The notes under the pieces are model-generated. The model was not told the DNA's origin and did no database searches. It was given only the letters and a program-made list of their open reading frames with translations. The position numbers and the translations under genes are program-made. Below, in pieces: positions 13,301 through 25,235 of a stretch of DNA of 64,000 bases (position 1 is the first letter of the stretch; every line of letters starts with the position of its first letter). The stretch is taken from positions 5,841,001-5,905,000 of the forward strand of contig CM072908.1 in the NCBI GenBank assembly GCA_037013685.1. Direction: 5' to 3'. The stretch is from Acridotheres tristis. Its lineage: Eukaryota > Chordata > Aves > Passeriformes > Sturnidae.

Positions 13301-15944
13301 TTTTCATGTAGGTGCAGTTTACCTGTCCCATCTATTTTCTCTCAACACCCCCCTGCTGATGCAGACCTGTGTTGAGAGAAAGCAGAGACACTGTTGGGGT
13401 CTGTTGACTCCTGACTGATGGCTGTGCCATCCAGCAGGGGAAAGCTGGGGCTCTTTGCTGAGAAATACCAAATTTATCATTCCCAAGGGCCACAGAAGGG
13501 CTCTCAGGCTATTTGCAGCCTCTTCTCAGGCTGCTCCTTGTCAGGCTGCTCCTGGTAACTCTCGATGGTGTTGCTGCTGGTCTCTGCCCACTTGGTGTGG
13601 CTGCAATGGCACGAGTGTTTCTGTTACATCTTGGTGCTGGTTTGGGATTTGCACTGGGAGATGCAGTGCAGCTGCATCTGCAGCTGTTGCTCCCAGTCTC
13701 CAGAATTAGCCCCACTGCTTTGCCTCACCCTCTGCCACATCCTATCTCCATGTGTGCCTTTGAGGAAGAGGCTTTCCCCTGGTCAGAGGCTGCACCTTCC
13801 CCGTGCTCTGTCTCAGTGCAGCAGTGAGTGTCCCAGCAGCACTGCACAGGTGAACACAGCATCCATGCAGCTCCTTTCTTGGCCTGACCTCAGAACCAGA
13901 ACTCAGGGGCAGATTTAAATATCCTATTTTAATATTTATATATATCTATTATATAAATATATAATTTTTTAAAATATCTAGATATTTATATATTCTACAC
14001 AGAATGCTGATGCTGTGTCACATCGCTGTCAGAATGGCAAGAGGAGCATGGAAACGTGCAGATCTGCTGGTTATTGCTGTGTGCCCACCTGTTCACAAGG
14101 ACTTAGGCTGCTCTGTTATCAGAGACCTGCCGAGATTGAGACAGGAGAGTTTGTCATTCAGGTACCAGGTGATGCTGCACACCCAAACCCCAGATCACAG
14201 ACATCATCACCAGAACTCTGTTAAAACTAACCCTGTATTTTCAGTGAGCTGTGGATTTTGACAGGATTGGTTATTGGAGAGATGCAAGGCTAGGTGTGTG
14301 AAGGTAGTGTCTTTTCACATGCCATTCGCTTTATGTAATTTCTTGCTTTGGGGCTGTTTGGAAAGGTCTAAATTCCTCAACAGAAATGCTGATACATTGC
14401 ATGATCAGTAAGACTTGCCATGTGGGATGTATACTGCCTTTTCATTTGGACTGAATTAATACCAATCCTTTGCTAAGTTATGATGTTAGCTGTTACCACA
14501 AGAATTAGAAACTTGTATACCTGGAAAAATATTTGCAAGTTGGTACTCTCAGAGATATATTTATCACTCTGTGACTAATGTTTTGCTTTGTGGACAGGAA
14601 GATTCATATTTGTAAGATATTGTGGCTCCTTAGAAAATTCAGTAGATTCCCTCCTTGGAAATATTTTGGGTGGACATTAATGGAACACAATGTTAAGCCA
14701 CAGCAATTAAAGCCACTCATAAATCAGGCATTCCTTTGCAGGCACAGGCAGGGTAAGACCCACCCATTGTCACAGTGCCCCTCATCCATCCTGCAGAGGG
14801 CTGAGGGGTGGCTGAGGAGCAGCCACATCCTGGCTGGCCCTGTCACCATGTCAGGGATTGTCCTGTGAGCACTGGCAGGCTGATCAGGTGTTGGCTGCAT
14901 CAAGGTCCCCATCCCTGCAGGTGCGGGGACAGGCCTGGGGCAGATGGCTCCTCTCAGCAAAGCCTGCTCCAGAAAGGCACAGCACCAGGGTCTGAGGGAG
15001 CCCTCAGCAGTGCAGGAGCAGGAAGGAGATGTCCCAGGTAATGTTGTGTCCTGAGCTTCAGGAGATGAGGAGATGCTTGGTGACACATCTGGTGAACTCT
15101 TCACTGGCACGTGGCACCAGTGGGGAAACTTCCACCTCAGTCTTTGAGTCTGCTGGATTTGATGGTGTCTTTAGAGAGATCAGTGATGTAAGAGGGTGAC
15201 TGGGACACGACAGTTTGGGTTTTTTCCATGGAGAATACTGTTTTGAAATCTTGAAGATATTTAAAATTAGCTTGGGCAAAAATACCTCTTTGGAAAAAAT
15301 GTGGGATTCAGGAGGTTCCAGATTTCTAATGTGGCTGCTTTGGAAGCCATAAGGTTGGAGATCAGAATCTGTTCAGAGCTGGTCTGTGCTTCAAAAAGTA
15401 GAACTGATTCCTCTGCAGTCATTCACGTGCCTGTGGGGACTGTGGTGTTTGCTGGGCCCAGGCTCTTTACAGATGCTGTGTCTGTTTCTGGAAGGAGAAC
15501 AGTGACCCAGTTCCAGTGAGAAGAATTGGGATGTTCTGCACCAGCCTCTCCGTGCAGCACCAGCTTTGCACCAGTGTTTCCAAACTCTGCTCCAGCCTCT
15601 CCAAACTCTGCTCACTCTCATTTGTGTGTTGTTTATCTCTTGAATGGGAAAATAAGATATATGTAGCTTTCTTTTTCATCTGCCCTCTCATTAAGATAAT
15701 TCTGAGCAGCAGAGCAGACCTGAGCAGTGCTGCCAGACCTCATTACAGGGATCCAGCCCAAAGAACACGTAGCTCTGGAAGCTCACTGTGAGGACATCCA
15801 TCACCCAGACCCACCTGTCCCTGTGCAGACAAAATGCTGGACCCCAGCAGAAAGAGGAGAGAGATTCCCTCAGCCCAGCCCAGACCAAGCTGCTCCCACC
15901 ATTAATCCTTCCAGAGAATGTGGATTCTTTCTTTCACAATGGCC
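9721..15944. other. Noncoding sequence with simple repeats
   Basis: No coding exon is recognised. The stretch includes a long poly-T run (about 10280-10319), an AT-rich tract dominated by TATATA/AATATT words (13915-13997) and AT-richer unique DNA at 14280-14740. Reading frames of 253 codons (from 10436) and 214 codons (from 11253) lack recognisable domains and are most likely chance. Confidence 0.55.
13915..13997. repeat. AT-rich low-complexity tract
   Basis: The tract is composed almost only of A and T in TATATA, AATATT and ATAAATAT words, in otherwise GC-rich DNA. Confidence 0.8.
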
Positions 15945-16185
15945 TTACATTGAAAGAGGGCAGATTTAGAATAGATATTGGGAAGGAATTCCTGGCTGTG
16001 AGGGTGGGCAGGCCCTGGCACAGGGTGCCCAGAGCAGCTGTGGCTGCCCCTGGATCCCTGGCAGTGCCCAAGGCCAGGTGGGACAGGGCTGGGAGCAGCC
16101 TGGGACAGTGGAAGGTGTCCCTGCCATGGCAGGGGGTGGCACTGGATGGGCTTTAAGGTTTCTTCAAACCCCTGTGATTCTTGGC
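15945..16185 (+). mobile_element. CR1 LINE 3' end fragment
   Basis: The + strand order is GGGCAGATTTAGAATAGATA, then TGGCACAGGGTGCCCAGAGC, TGTCCCTGCCATGGCAGGGG and GGGCTTTAAGGTTTCTTC. This is the sense CR1 3' end, with the terminal octamer tail degraded (CTGTGATTCTT). Confidence 0.9.
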
Positions 16186-16631
16186 CAGCATCAAAAAGAT
16201 CTTGGTCTCCTACTTAGCTGTCTGTGTTCTGGGGCAGTCACTCCATTTCTGTCTCTCCAACTGCCTCAGTGGACCTTGGATTATTCACCACCAGGCATGA
16301 AGGCTGATGACAAATCCAAAGGGATGATAAAGCTGTTAATGAACACTTGAAACTGTGTTTGCCTCTCTGATAGATCTTTGAGCAAGACATTGAGGGGATG
16401 GTCTGCAGTTTGTGTGTGTTGGTGTGAAGGTCCCCTTGGAGCAGCAGATAAATCCTCACCATCCTGCAGAAATTCAGATTAGTTCTTCCTTCCCCACAGA
16501 GCACAGACCAGATCTCTGACCTGAAAACAGCTCATGACCTGGACTTCTCCCCTGTACCCATCCTGCAAACCCAGCCTTTGTGCCCTGCCCTGGGAACAGC
16601 CAGCAGCACAGGGTGAGCTGGGAAAGAGCTC

Positions 16632-17280
16632 TGGCTTAGGTTACAATGCAGGATGTGCCCAGCAGTGTGTGTTCTATCCCAGCTGTTCACCCAGCTGTTG
16701 CAGTGTTCTTTATCTTCCCCACAGCCCATCCTCCCTCCAGGAGATCTCTCCTGTCCATGGCCATGCAGTCCCAGGGCAGGGCTGATCAAATTCCATCATC
16801 CCATGGGGAGATGCTCCAGCCAGGGCAGGAGCCAAGCATTTCCTACCCAGATCAAAGGTGAGATTTGGAACAGCAGAGCAGCCTTTTCCCACTGGATCCC
16901 AGAGGAAAACCAGAGCCTTGCACATCATCCCTGGAGCTTTGGAGGAAAACTGCACCTTGTGCAGGAGCCCTGCTCCAGCAGAACCACATCTGTCACTGCA
17001 GGATTGCAGCCACCATGGAATGGGACTGCACCAAGCCCTGACTGACTGACGGGGGGTCAGCTTGGATTCTCACTCTGTCAGTGTTTTGGGTTTGTTCTCT
17101 GTAATACTGGATTTCTATTTTAATTTTCCTAGTAAAGAACTGTTATTCCTATTCCCATATCTTTGCCTGAGACCCCCTTAATTTCAAAATGAGAATAATT
17201 TGGAGGGAGGGGGTTTACATTTTCCATTTCAAGAGGGCTCCTGCCTTTCTTGGCAGACACCTGTCTTTCAAATCAAGACA
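16632..17280 (+). mobile_element. Solo LTR of an endogenous retrovirus, type A copy 2
   Basis: It is near-identical to 6480-7196, with only scattered substitutions over about 550 bp. It lacks a block of roughly 65-70 bp near its left end that is present in copy 1. It begins TGGCTTAGG and ends AAGACA. The flanks AGCTC and ACCTC could be a 5-bp target-site duplication with one mismatch. The 9.4 kb between the two copies holds CR1 fragments and no pol-like frame, so the pair are probably separate insertions and not the two ends of one provirus. Confidence 0.75.
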
Positions 17281-18173
17281 ACCTCTGGCTGTGGCTGTGC
17301 AGAACAAGGACCAGGGCCATGGGCAGTGACTGGGCCCATGGTCTGTGAGGTGGGATAAGCAAGATCCTGAGGTGAGAAATGGCCCTGGAATCCCCAGTGC
17401 CTCCCAAAGGGTGTTAAACCACTTTGTTGTCTCTGCTGTGGGGTGGCACATTGACTGACACCCCTTCTGTCACAGACCAGGGGTTCTGCTCGTATCACTT
17501 GGACACTGCTGGGTGCTGAGGGCAAGTGGATGGGTTCACTTTGGAAATGGCATTAAATGAATCCCTTTCCTATTCCTGCAGTCTCCCACTGAGGTTTTAC
17601 ATCACTTCCCTGCCTTTTGAGCTTACCAACAGGTAAAACAAGCAGGTTTAAAAGGAGAAGTGTCAAGATCATTTCAGATGGAGCCTTGTTGGATGTTGTG
17701 CCACCATGCTGGTTCCTGGACTGATACATGACTGTGTCTGGGACATGAGTTCCCCACTCCCCTCCTCCAGCTCACTTCTCCTGTGATCCCATAGGAAACA
17801 ATCCTGTCCCTCTTAGGGGCTTTTGAAAACCCTCAGGAAACACCCTGAGAAGGTCCTCCCACCACACACAAGGCTCCCTGGGTTCAGCAAAGGGATATTT
17901 CAGGACCTGTCAGCTCTTGCAATGCCCAGGACCAGAGCTTGTGACTCTGTGCATCACCACCTCTTGGGTTGTTAGAGCAGAAAATGGTGACATTGAAAGC
18001 CTTTCTCCCTGGGAGGGAGTGGAGCACACAATGAGAAGTTAATGATGGTGGCTGTGCCCTGCAGGCTCTGGGCTCTGCCATTCCCTCCATCCTCTCTGAT
18101 CCTTGTTAATGCCATGTCTGGGTTATTGGGTCAGGCTCTGTTTGCCAGAACAGGAGGCAGCAGGGCAGGGGTG
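17281..18173. other. Unique noncoding sequence
   Basis: No gene, RNA or mobile element is recognised between the two LTRs. Confidence 0.5.
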
Positions 18174-18780
18174 TGCTGGAACCCTGAGGCCTGGGAGTTT
18201 TGAACATTCTGTGCTTTCTGGCACTGACCCTCAAGAGAGCACTGCTTTTGACTTGAGGCCTTGAAGAAAGCTTCCAAACTTGAGTGATGGAGTTGAAATC
18301 ACTGGTGTGTAATTTGAATAGAAATGTGTAATATCACATAGGGAAGGGTTTGGAATTTGGGGTTTTAGAATATAGTAACAGGTATGGGACAAGATGGAGG
18401 TTCTTGGGCGTTGGCTCTTCTTCCTTCTTGTTCCTTCTTCTTGGTTTTAGGTGGCAGTTTTTGGTTGGATAAAAAATTCCGCAGTGTGGTTGCAGGTATT
18501 TGGTTATTGGGTCAAAAGTATAAATAATGTAGATGTTAGTTTTTAATTGGATAGTTAGGCCTTAAAAGACCTTGTAATGAGCAAGATCCAGCTCCATTTT
18601 CTCGCTTTTAGCTTGTTAACTAGAGATGTTGTGGAACTCATTGTACTATAGATAATAATTAATAAACAACCGAGTCTGAACACGAAAATCCATCTCTTGT
18701 GCTTCAATCCTGACTCTGAGTGAAGGCAGAGGAAAAAAAGAAGTCAGCCACTAATATGTGGTGCCACTAATAGGGGTACA
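18174..18780 (+). mobile_element. Solo LTR of an endogenous retrovirus, type B copy 1
   Basis: It starts TGCTGGAACCCTG and ends GGGGTACA. It carries TTAATAAACAACC near 18658 as a likely polyadenylation signal. It aligns over its whole length with 33669-34282, sharing for example GACCCTCAAGAGAGCACTGC and TTGGTTATTGGGTCAAAAGT. It stands alone without retroviral internal sequence. No clear target-site duplication is seen. Confidence 0.78.
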
Positions 18781-18864
18781 AGAGCTGCTATTCTTGTTGT
18801 GGGGAGCAGCTGGAAGGAGCGATCCTGCCGTGCTTGGTGCAGGAAAAGAGGCCCTGCAGTGCCT

Positions 18865-18975
18865 CCTCCTCCTCCTGCCCTGCCCCTTCCTGCCTCCCCC
18901 TGCCCCTTCCTGCCTCCCCCTGCCCAGCCCTGTCTCCCCCTGCCCTGCCCTGCAGCCCCTGTCTCCCAGCCAAGC
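18865..18975. repeat. C-rich low-complexity tract with ~20-bp tandem repeat
   Basis: CTGCCCCTTCCTGCCTCCCC is repeated about two times, then degenerates into CCCTGCC words. Long runs of C could form unusual DNA structure. Open frames here on both strands reflect low complexity. Confidence 0.75.
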
Positions 18976-19399
18976 ACTCCTGCAGCAAAAGGAGCTCAGC
19001 GGGTATTGATCGATGGGGTTTGGTGCTGGGGTGAGCACCTGGCTCAGGTGGGCAGGAGGCTGCTCCCCTTGCCCTCTTGTTGGCACTGCTGGTGCCTGTG
19101 GGGGGGTGAGGAGCTGCTGGGGGAAAGCAAAACAGCTGGAGCCAACAGCATCTCAGCTTCTGGCATTATTTTAGCGAGAGGACAGTTAAGAGCCCAGTGC
19201 TGAGGTTTTGTTTCTGTCAAGGCTTTCTGGCCATCCTACTACTTTTCCTGGTAGCCAAGTGACAGGATTTCTGGGGAAGTGCACGGGGTTGAGATGAGAC
19301 CCTGAAAACTGGGATTGGAGGTTTGCATTTCCAGCACAGGCAGTGCCCTGCAGAAGGTGACCAGGATGTGATCCCACCAGTTGCAGACCAACTGGCCAC

Positions 19400-19657
19400 C
19401 TGCTTAACAAAGTTTGGGAGGCTTAGGCTGGATATCAGGGAAAGGTTCTTCCCCCAGATGGAGATCAGGCACTGAACAGGCTCCTCAGGGAATGGACACA
19501 ACCCCAAGGCTGCCAGAGCTCCAGGAGTGTTTGGACACCTCTCTCAAGCACAGGGGGGGATTATTGGGGTGTCTGTGCAGGGCCAGGAATTTGACTTTGA
19601 TGATCCTTGTGGGTTCCTTCCAGCTCAGGATATTCTATGATTCCATGATTCTATGAC
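19400..19657 (+). mobile_element. CR1 LINE 3' end fragment
   Basis: It includes GGCTGGATATCAGGGAAAGG, ATGATCCTTGTGGGTTCCTT and the tail CAGGATATTCTATGATTCCA followed by TGATTCTATGA. This is a different CR1 subfamily from the ATGAGCTTTAAGGTCC type, and the tail octamer is well kept. Confidence 0.9.
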
Positions 19658-21595
19658 ACTCTGAGAAGCAACCATGGTGGATGTTCCCAGTGATCCCTGG
19701 GTGCTGCTTTTCCTTCCAAGCTGGAGGTTGGTGACCTTGGCCAAACTGCAGTCACCCCTTCAAGCTTCCTCCCATGCAGGGGCCTTGGGGTTGCATGTCA
19801 GAAACACAAACTCAGAGCCCTGGCACTGCCTTCCCTGCTGGCTGCTCCTGCCTGGGATGTTGGAGTGCTGGGCTGTACCACAGCTTAGGCTGCACGACCT
19901 TCAGAGAGCCCCAAACCCACCCAACACTTCGGTGTTCAGCCCAGTCAAGGCTGGGAAATGCAGTTTAAATGCTGTGAACTAGCCAAGGTGGTGGAGAAAA
20001 ATCTTCTCACTGTGCACTCTGATGGTGTATTTGCTAGATTGGATCTGTGCCTCCTTGTGCTGCCTTGTCAGAAATCCAGTGAAAATCACAGTAAGGAGCT
20101 AACAATTTGGAGGACAGGCTCAGCCCTGGACTGTGTGACCTTTCTGACAAAACCCTCAGCAAAAGCCTCTGCTCAGCCTGTGCCAAGTGTGCTGGCGACA
20201 GCAGGAGCTCCTCTGCCTGCCTTGGTGCAATTTGCATTTGCTTAGGAAAATGTCACGGGTTACACGCTCTGGGGCAAGTTCTGCTCTGTCTCCTGCAGTT
20301 CAGGGGGGAATTGGCCACACTCTGCACCTCTGACCTGCTCCCAGCCCCTCTCAGAGCCCTGTGAAATCTGCAGCCGATGGCTCTTGGCTCCAAGACATTC
20401 TGTGTCAAGACACCAGAGTGTGACTAGTGCCACTCCAAATCCCATCACATCAGCCAGGGAATGAATGGAACAGCTCTATCCGACAGCAGCTGTCTGCCTA
20501 AGGATTCGGGCTGACAGGGAAACCTCTGCTCACAGATTCAGGGCAGGCAGAGGAAACTCTATGTCCTGGAATGCTGTGCTCAGCCTCCAGGAGAGGGGAG
20601 GGTGTGTGGTGCAGGGCCTGGGAGATGAGAGGGGGCTGCTACTCATCCTAAAAATCAGTATTTCTGGGCAAATCCCTGTTGGACCTAGCTGGAGCAGGCT
20701 GACAGATCAATTTTGTCTGTGTTGAAAAAACCTGCTAATGGGAGATTCTGCAGCTGTTCCTGGGGCTACTGCCCACCATCCCACTGCATCCAGTTCACTG
20801 GTTTCCAGTGTCCCAGGGGAGCCCCACCACAGTCTGTGGCTCACAAGGGCCATGAATGCCTGCACTCACGTCTGACAGTCACCTTTGGGATGCAAGGCAC
20901 TTGGGGTTCAGGTGAGGAGCAGCCACTGCTGGGACTGATCCTCTTTTTCAGGGCTAGCACTCCAGCAGCTGTGGCTACAAACCCCCACCAGGTCAAGGCT
21001 CGAACATGTTGTCAGGTTTCACTCCTAGCAAGCAGGTAACAGCTGTGACAAGTCTGTTCATGTTCACACAAGCCCACGTTTTCTTTATACATAAAAAGTG
21101 CATAAAATTCATAATTATAGTGGCAAAAAAAAAAAAATGTAACAGCAATTCACAGCAAAGTGATTTTTACAAATATAATGAACTTATTATATTTTCCTTT
21201 GTCTCATGTCCATGCTTTACTTTAAGTTCAGTATTCTTGTTTATATTGATCCCATGGTGTGTTTTTATCATGACATGAATCACTGTGTAACATCTCACAG
21301 AGGAGATCTGCCTGGGGCTCCTGCTGGTGCTGCTGAAGCTTTCCAAGGATGGTCTGGGGCTCTCCAGGGCCCTTCCTTGGGGCTCAGCTACCTCTGGGAC
21401 AGCAGGATGCTGAGTCTGGTGTGTCTGGAAGGTGCTGGAATAAAGCACAATGTGGAAGAGGCCTGGGGAGGGGACTGTCCCTGCTTTTGTGGGACTGACC
21501 CTGGCTCTGCATCCCCCCAGAGAGCTGTGATGTCCTGAACACCACACCAGCTCTGGGAAAGGCTGGTCCCTGCACTGGGACTGGGAGGGCCCCTC
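19658..21595. other. Unique noncoding sequence
   Basis: No gene is recognised. There is a short poly-A run at about 21126-21137 and AT-rich DNA at 21060-21300. Confidence 0.5.
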
Positions 21596-22562
21596 TCCCC
21601 TGGGCATCAGTCTGGCAGCTCCTCATTGCCATGGGGGGTCTCCTCTCTCCTGGGCATCAGTCTGGCAGCTCCTCGTTGCCATGGGGGTCTCCTCTCTCCT
21701 GGGCATCAGTCTGGCAGCCCCTCATTGCCATGGGGGTCTCCTCTCTCCTGGGCATCAGTCTGGCAGCCCCTCATTGCCATGGGGGTCTCCTCTCTCCTGG
21801 GCATCAGTCTGGCAGCTCCTCATTGCCATGGAGGGTCTCCTCTCTCCTGGGCACCAATCTGGCAGCTCCTCATTGCCATGGGGTCTCTCCTGGGCATCAG
21901 TCTGGCAGCCCCTCATTGCCATGGGGGTCTCCTCTCTCCTGGGCATCAGTCTGGCAGCCCCTCATTGCCATGGGGGTCTCCTCTCTCCTGGGCATCAATC
22001 TGGCAGCTCCTCATTGCCATGGGGGTCTCCTCTCTCCTGGGCATCAATCTGGCAGCCCCTCATTGCCATGGGGGTCTCCTCTCCCCTGGGCACCAATCTG
22101 GCAGCCCCTCATTGCCATGGGGGTCTCCTCTCTCCTGGGCATCAATCTGGCAGCCCCTCATTGCCATGGGGGTCTCCTCTCTCCTGGGCACCAATCTGGC
22201 AGCCCCTCATTGCCATGGGGGTCTCCTCTCTCCTGGGCATCAGTCTGGCAGCCCCTCATTGCCATGGGGGTCTCCTCTCTCCTGGGCATCAGTCTGGCAG
22301 CCCCTCATTGCCATGGGGGTCTCCTCTCTCCTGGGCATCAGTCTGGCAGCTCCTCATTGCCATGGGGGTCTCCTCTCCCCTGGGCATCAATCTGGCAGCT
22401 CCTCATTGCCATGGGGGTCTCCTCTCTCCTGGGCATCAATCTGGCAGCCCCTCATTGCCATGGGGGTCTCCTCTCTCCTGGGCATCAATCTGGCAGCTCC
22501 TCGTTGCCATGGGGGTCTCCTCTCTCCTGGGCATCAGTCTGGCAGCTCCTCGTTGCCACGGG
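21596..22562. repeat. 49-bp minisatellite, about 19-20 copies
   Basis: The unit runs CTGGCAGCCCCTCATTGCC, ATGGGGGTCTCCTCTCTCC, TGGGCATCAGT. Variants alternate GCCCC with GCTCC, CAT with CGT, and CATCAGT with CATCAAT or CACCAAT; one copy near 21880 is shortened. The unit has no stop codon on the + strand, and 49 is not a multiple of 3, so all three + frames stay open for 328-338 codons. Those frames are artefacts of the repeat, not genes. Confidence 0.97.
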
Positions 22563-22669
22563 CAGTGGTGCAGTGGTCAGAGCTCGGCTCCAGGGCACGG
22601 CCAGGGGACAGCCCTGACCTGTCTTTGCCTCCTTCCCTGTGAGCCCAGCCCGGCCCCCTTAATGGGAGC

Positions 22670-22960
22670 TTTGAAATGACTCGCTCATTTAAACCAATGC
22701 AGTAAGAGGCCGGTTTGAGTGTGGGCTTTGTGCGGGAGCGAACTGCCTGTGCTCCCTGGAAAGGCAGCATTGTGCTGCCTCTCTCACTCCAATATGCTAA
22801 TACACCAACTCCCTGCAATTTCATTTTCAACAGGGACTAATTTAAAAGAAATGACCAGCCTGCCAGTGGACTTCAAAGATATCTTTTGATGAGTTTTAGC
22901 AGCTTCAGCAAAACTCTAATTTGAATTTCAGTGGCTGCCGTGTGATTTTCTCCGTGACAG
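22670..22960. promoter_or_regulatory. Candidate noncoding element between two minisatellites
   Basis: This short unique block sits between the 49-bp and 17-bp minisatellites and is compositionally unlike both. It holds ATGCTAAT (a POU-like octamer relative), several TTAAT/TAATT cores, and near-palindromic TTCAAAGATATCTTTTGA (22872-22889), which contains two inverted TCF/LEF-like cores. Regulatory function is an inference from word clustering alone. Confidence 0.2.
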
Positions 22961-23170
22961 TTAAGAGAGATGATAGTGCCAGCTCCATCTGTCATTGGAG
23001 CCTCTTCTCTTCCCTCTTTTCACTGATTTGTTACAGAGTGGGGGAAAGGAGAGAGGGGGAAAGTTGAAAGAGAGGGTGGCTAAATTCTGGTGCCCTTGTG
23101 CAGGGGCATACAAAGGGGAAATGTGGAGCTGGTGGTGGAGGAGGTGATGGGAGCAGCTGGACACCAGAGA

Positions 23171-23771
23171 CAGCACCCAGCACAGGTAACACCCCAGCAC
23201 AGGTAAGAACCCAGCACAGGTAACACCCCAGCACAGGTAACACCCCAGTACAGGTAACACCCCAGTACAGGTAACATCCCAGCACAAGTAAGATCCTAGT
23301 ACAGGTAACATCCCAGCACAGGTAACACCCCAGCACAGGTAAGATCCCAGCACAGGTAACATCCCAGCACAGGTAACACCCCAGCACAGGTAACACCTCA
23401 ACACAGGTAACACCTTAGCACAGGTAACACCCCAGCACAGGAAACACCTGCCTGCACAGGTAAGATCCCAGCACAGGTAAGATCCCAGCACAGGTAACAC
23501 CTTAGCACAGGTAACATCCCAGCACAGGTAACACCCCAGCACAGGTAACATCCCAGAACAGGAAACATCCCAGTACAGGTAACACCTTAGCACAGGTAAC
23601 ATCCCAGCACAGGAAACACCTGCCTGCACAGGTAACATCCTAGCACAGGTAACACCCCAGCACAGGTAACATCCCAGCACAGGTAAGATCCCAGCACAGG
23701 TAACACCTGCCTGCACAGGTAACACCCTAGCACAGGTAAGATCCCAGCACAGGTAACACCTGCCTGCACAG
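23171..23771. repeat. 17-bp minisatellite rich in splice-donor-like words
   Basis: The unit is CCAGCACAGGTAACACC with GTAAGATC, CATCC and TGCCTGCA variants. I count about 30 copies of AGGTAA. The minus strand stays open for up to 254 codons because the unit lacks stops there, giving a Leu/Cys/Tyr-rich product of period 17 that is an artefact. Confidence 0.96.
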
Positions 23772-25040
23772 TCAGTGTGTTCTGCAGCTCCAGGGTTTCA
23801 CAAGATGATGCACTGGCTCAGGCATTGTGGGTTAAACTGCTAATGGAGCAGAAACACTTTCACAGGGAAGTCAGCAAGTGTTTTCTGTCCTAGCTGGGCA
23901 CTCAGACCGGCAGCCCAGTCAAGGTGAAGCACTCTGGGTGCTGCCATCCCCTTTGTGTTAAATACATTTCATTCAGGGCTGCAGCACTGGAGCGAGATCC
24001 AGCAGCTGGAATCATGGCCAGGACTGGGACACGATGTCACCCAGTCCCTGTGCAGGTGAGGCAGGACGGAGCCTCACCAGGCCATGGGGGCAGTGCAGGT
24101 CCTGTCTGCCCCTCCTCGTGTGCCAGCCCTGCCCGCAGCACCCATCACCGCTGGCTGCAGGGGTGCCTGTGCCTCCCGGCTGATGCAGCGCAGTTCCTGC
24201 TCCTCCTCACACGCCTGTTATGGTTGTCACCCCTGATTTCATGCTGCCTCTTACATCTTTAGCTTTCCTTGTCAGAGACAGCTTCATTGCTGGCTGCCCC
24301 GAGCCCTGGGACTCCTCTCACGCTGAGCTGGCAGCTCTGGGGGCAGAGGCTCCCCCGCCTTTTGTTCCCAGGGACCCGGATTTCCATCTTCCCTCTGATG
24401 CCTGTGGACAGAGCCATGGCCGGGCATGTTCAGGGCCAGTCCCAGCCTCTGAGCTTGCCCTCCTCTCACAGGGAAGCCCTGGCCCGGATGACAGGAGCCA
24501 CTTGGGGCAGCTCTGGCTGGCCAGGGCACCCAGGCAGCATGGGAGTGGCTGTCAATCCCACTGTGAGCCCCAGGCAAGTGGCAGGACCTGTTCAGCTCAT
24601 GTAAAATCTGGTATTAGAGACAGGATCAAGTGCCCTGTTCCCAGTTACAGCTGCTCCCACAGACCTAGGCCAGGAGTCACACTAGCAAAGCCTTGTTTTT
24701 GTTTTTCTCTGGTACCCTGCATTGTTGGCTGGTCCCTGGCAATGGGATGATCACAGCTTGGGTTTCTCAGTGGTGAGCATCCAGCTAGTGCACACTGGTG
24801 ATGCCAGACTGGGTCCCTGCCCTGACAGAAGAGTCTGGAGAAGGAAAGGATGTGCCCCATCCCCATGCACTCATCCCATCAATGTATTGCCTGTGCATTC
24901 CCAAACCTCTGGGAGCCCAGCACTGCAGGGATCAGTGCCAGGAGGTGTCTGTGTCTGCCAAGGTGGGCAGCAGGACCCTGAGAGCTGGAGACAGAAACTC
25001 TCTGCAGGTCCTGGATGCAAAAGGTGCTGGAGATGTGATG
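23772..25040. other. GC-rich unique noncoding sequence
   Basis: CpG frequency rises modestly at 24000-24420. A short frame from an ATG at 24014 ends at a CAG|GTGAGG-type donor after 14 codons, but no partner exon is recognised. Longer frames (176 codons from 24220) show no domain. Confidence 0.4.
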
Positions 25041-25235
25041 AGAATCATAGAATCATGGAATATTCTGGGGTGGAAGGGACCCAGGAAGATCACTGAGTCC
25101 AAATCCTGGCCCTGCATGAAAACCCCAACAATCCTACCCTGTGCCTGAGAGCATTTTCCAAACACTCCTGGAGCTCTGGCAGCCTTGGGGCTGTGCCCGT
25201 TCCCTGGGGAGCCTGGGCAGTGCCCAGCACCTTTG
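25041..25235 (-). mobile_element. CR1 LINE 3' end fragment
   Basis: It starts AATCATAGAATCATGGAATA and GGAAGGGACCCAGGAAGATC, then CCTACCCTGTGCCTGAGAGC and TTCCCTGGGGAGCCTGGGCA. This is the antisense 3' end of the same CR1 subfamily as 19400-19657. Confidence 0.88.

Noticed and set aside
6480..17280. A complete 10.8-kb provirus bounded by the two type A LTRs
   Set aside because: The interval carries CR1 fragments and no gag, pol or env-like frames, and one LTR has a private deletion.
21626..22679. Three overlapping frames of 328-338 codons
   Set aside because: They are the 49-bp minisatellite read in three frames; the unit lacks stops and 49 is not a multiple of 3.
22961..23725. 254-codon minus-strand frame rich in Leu, Cys, Tyr and Val
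   Set aside because: It is the 17-bp minisatellite translated; peptide period 17 follows from the DNA period.
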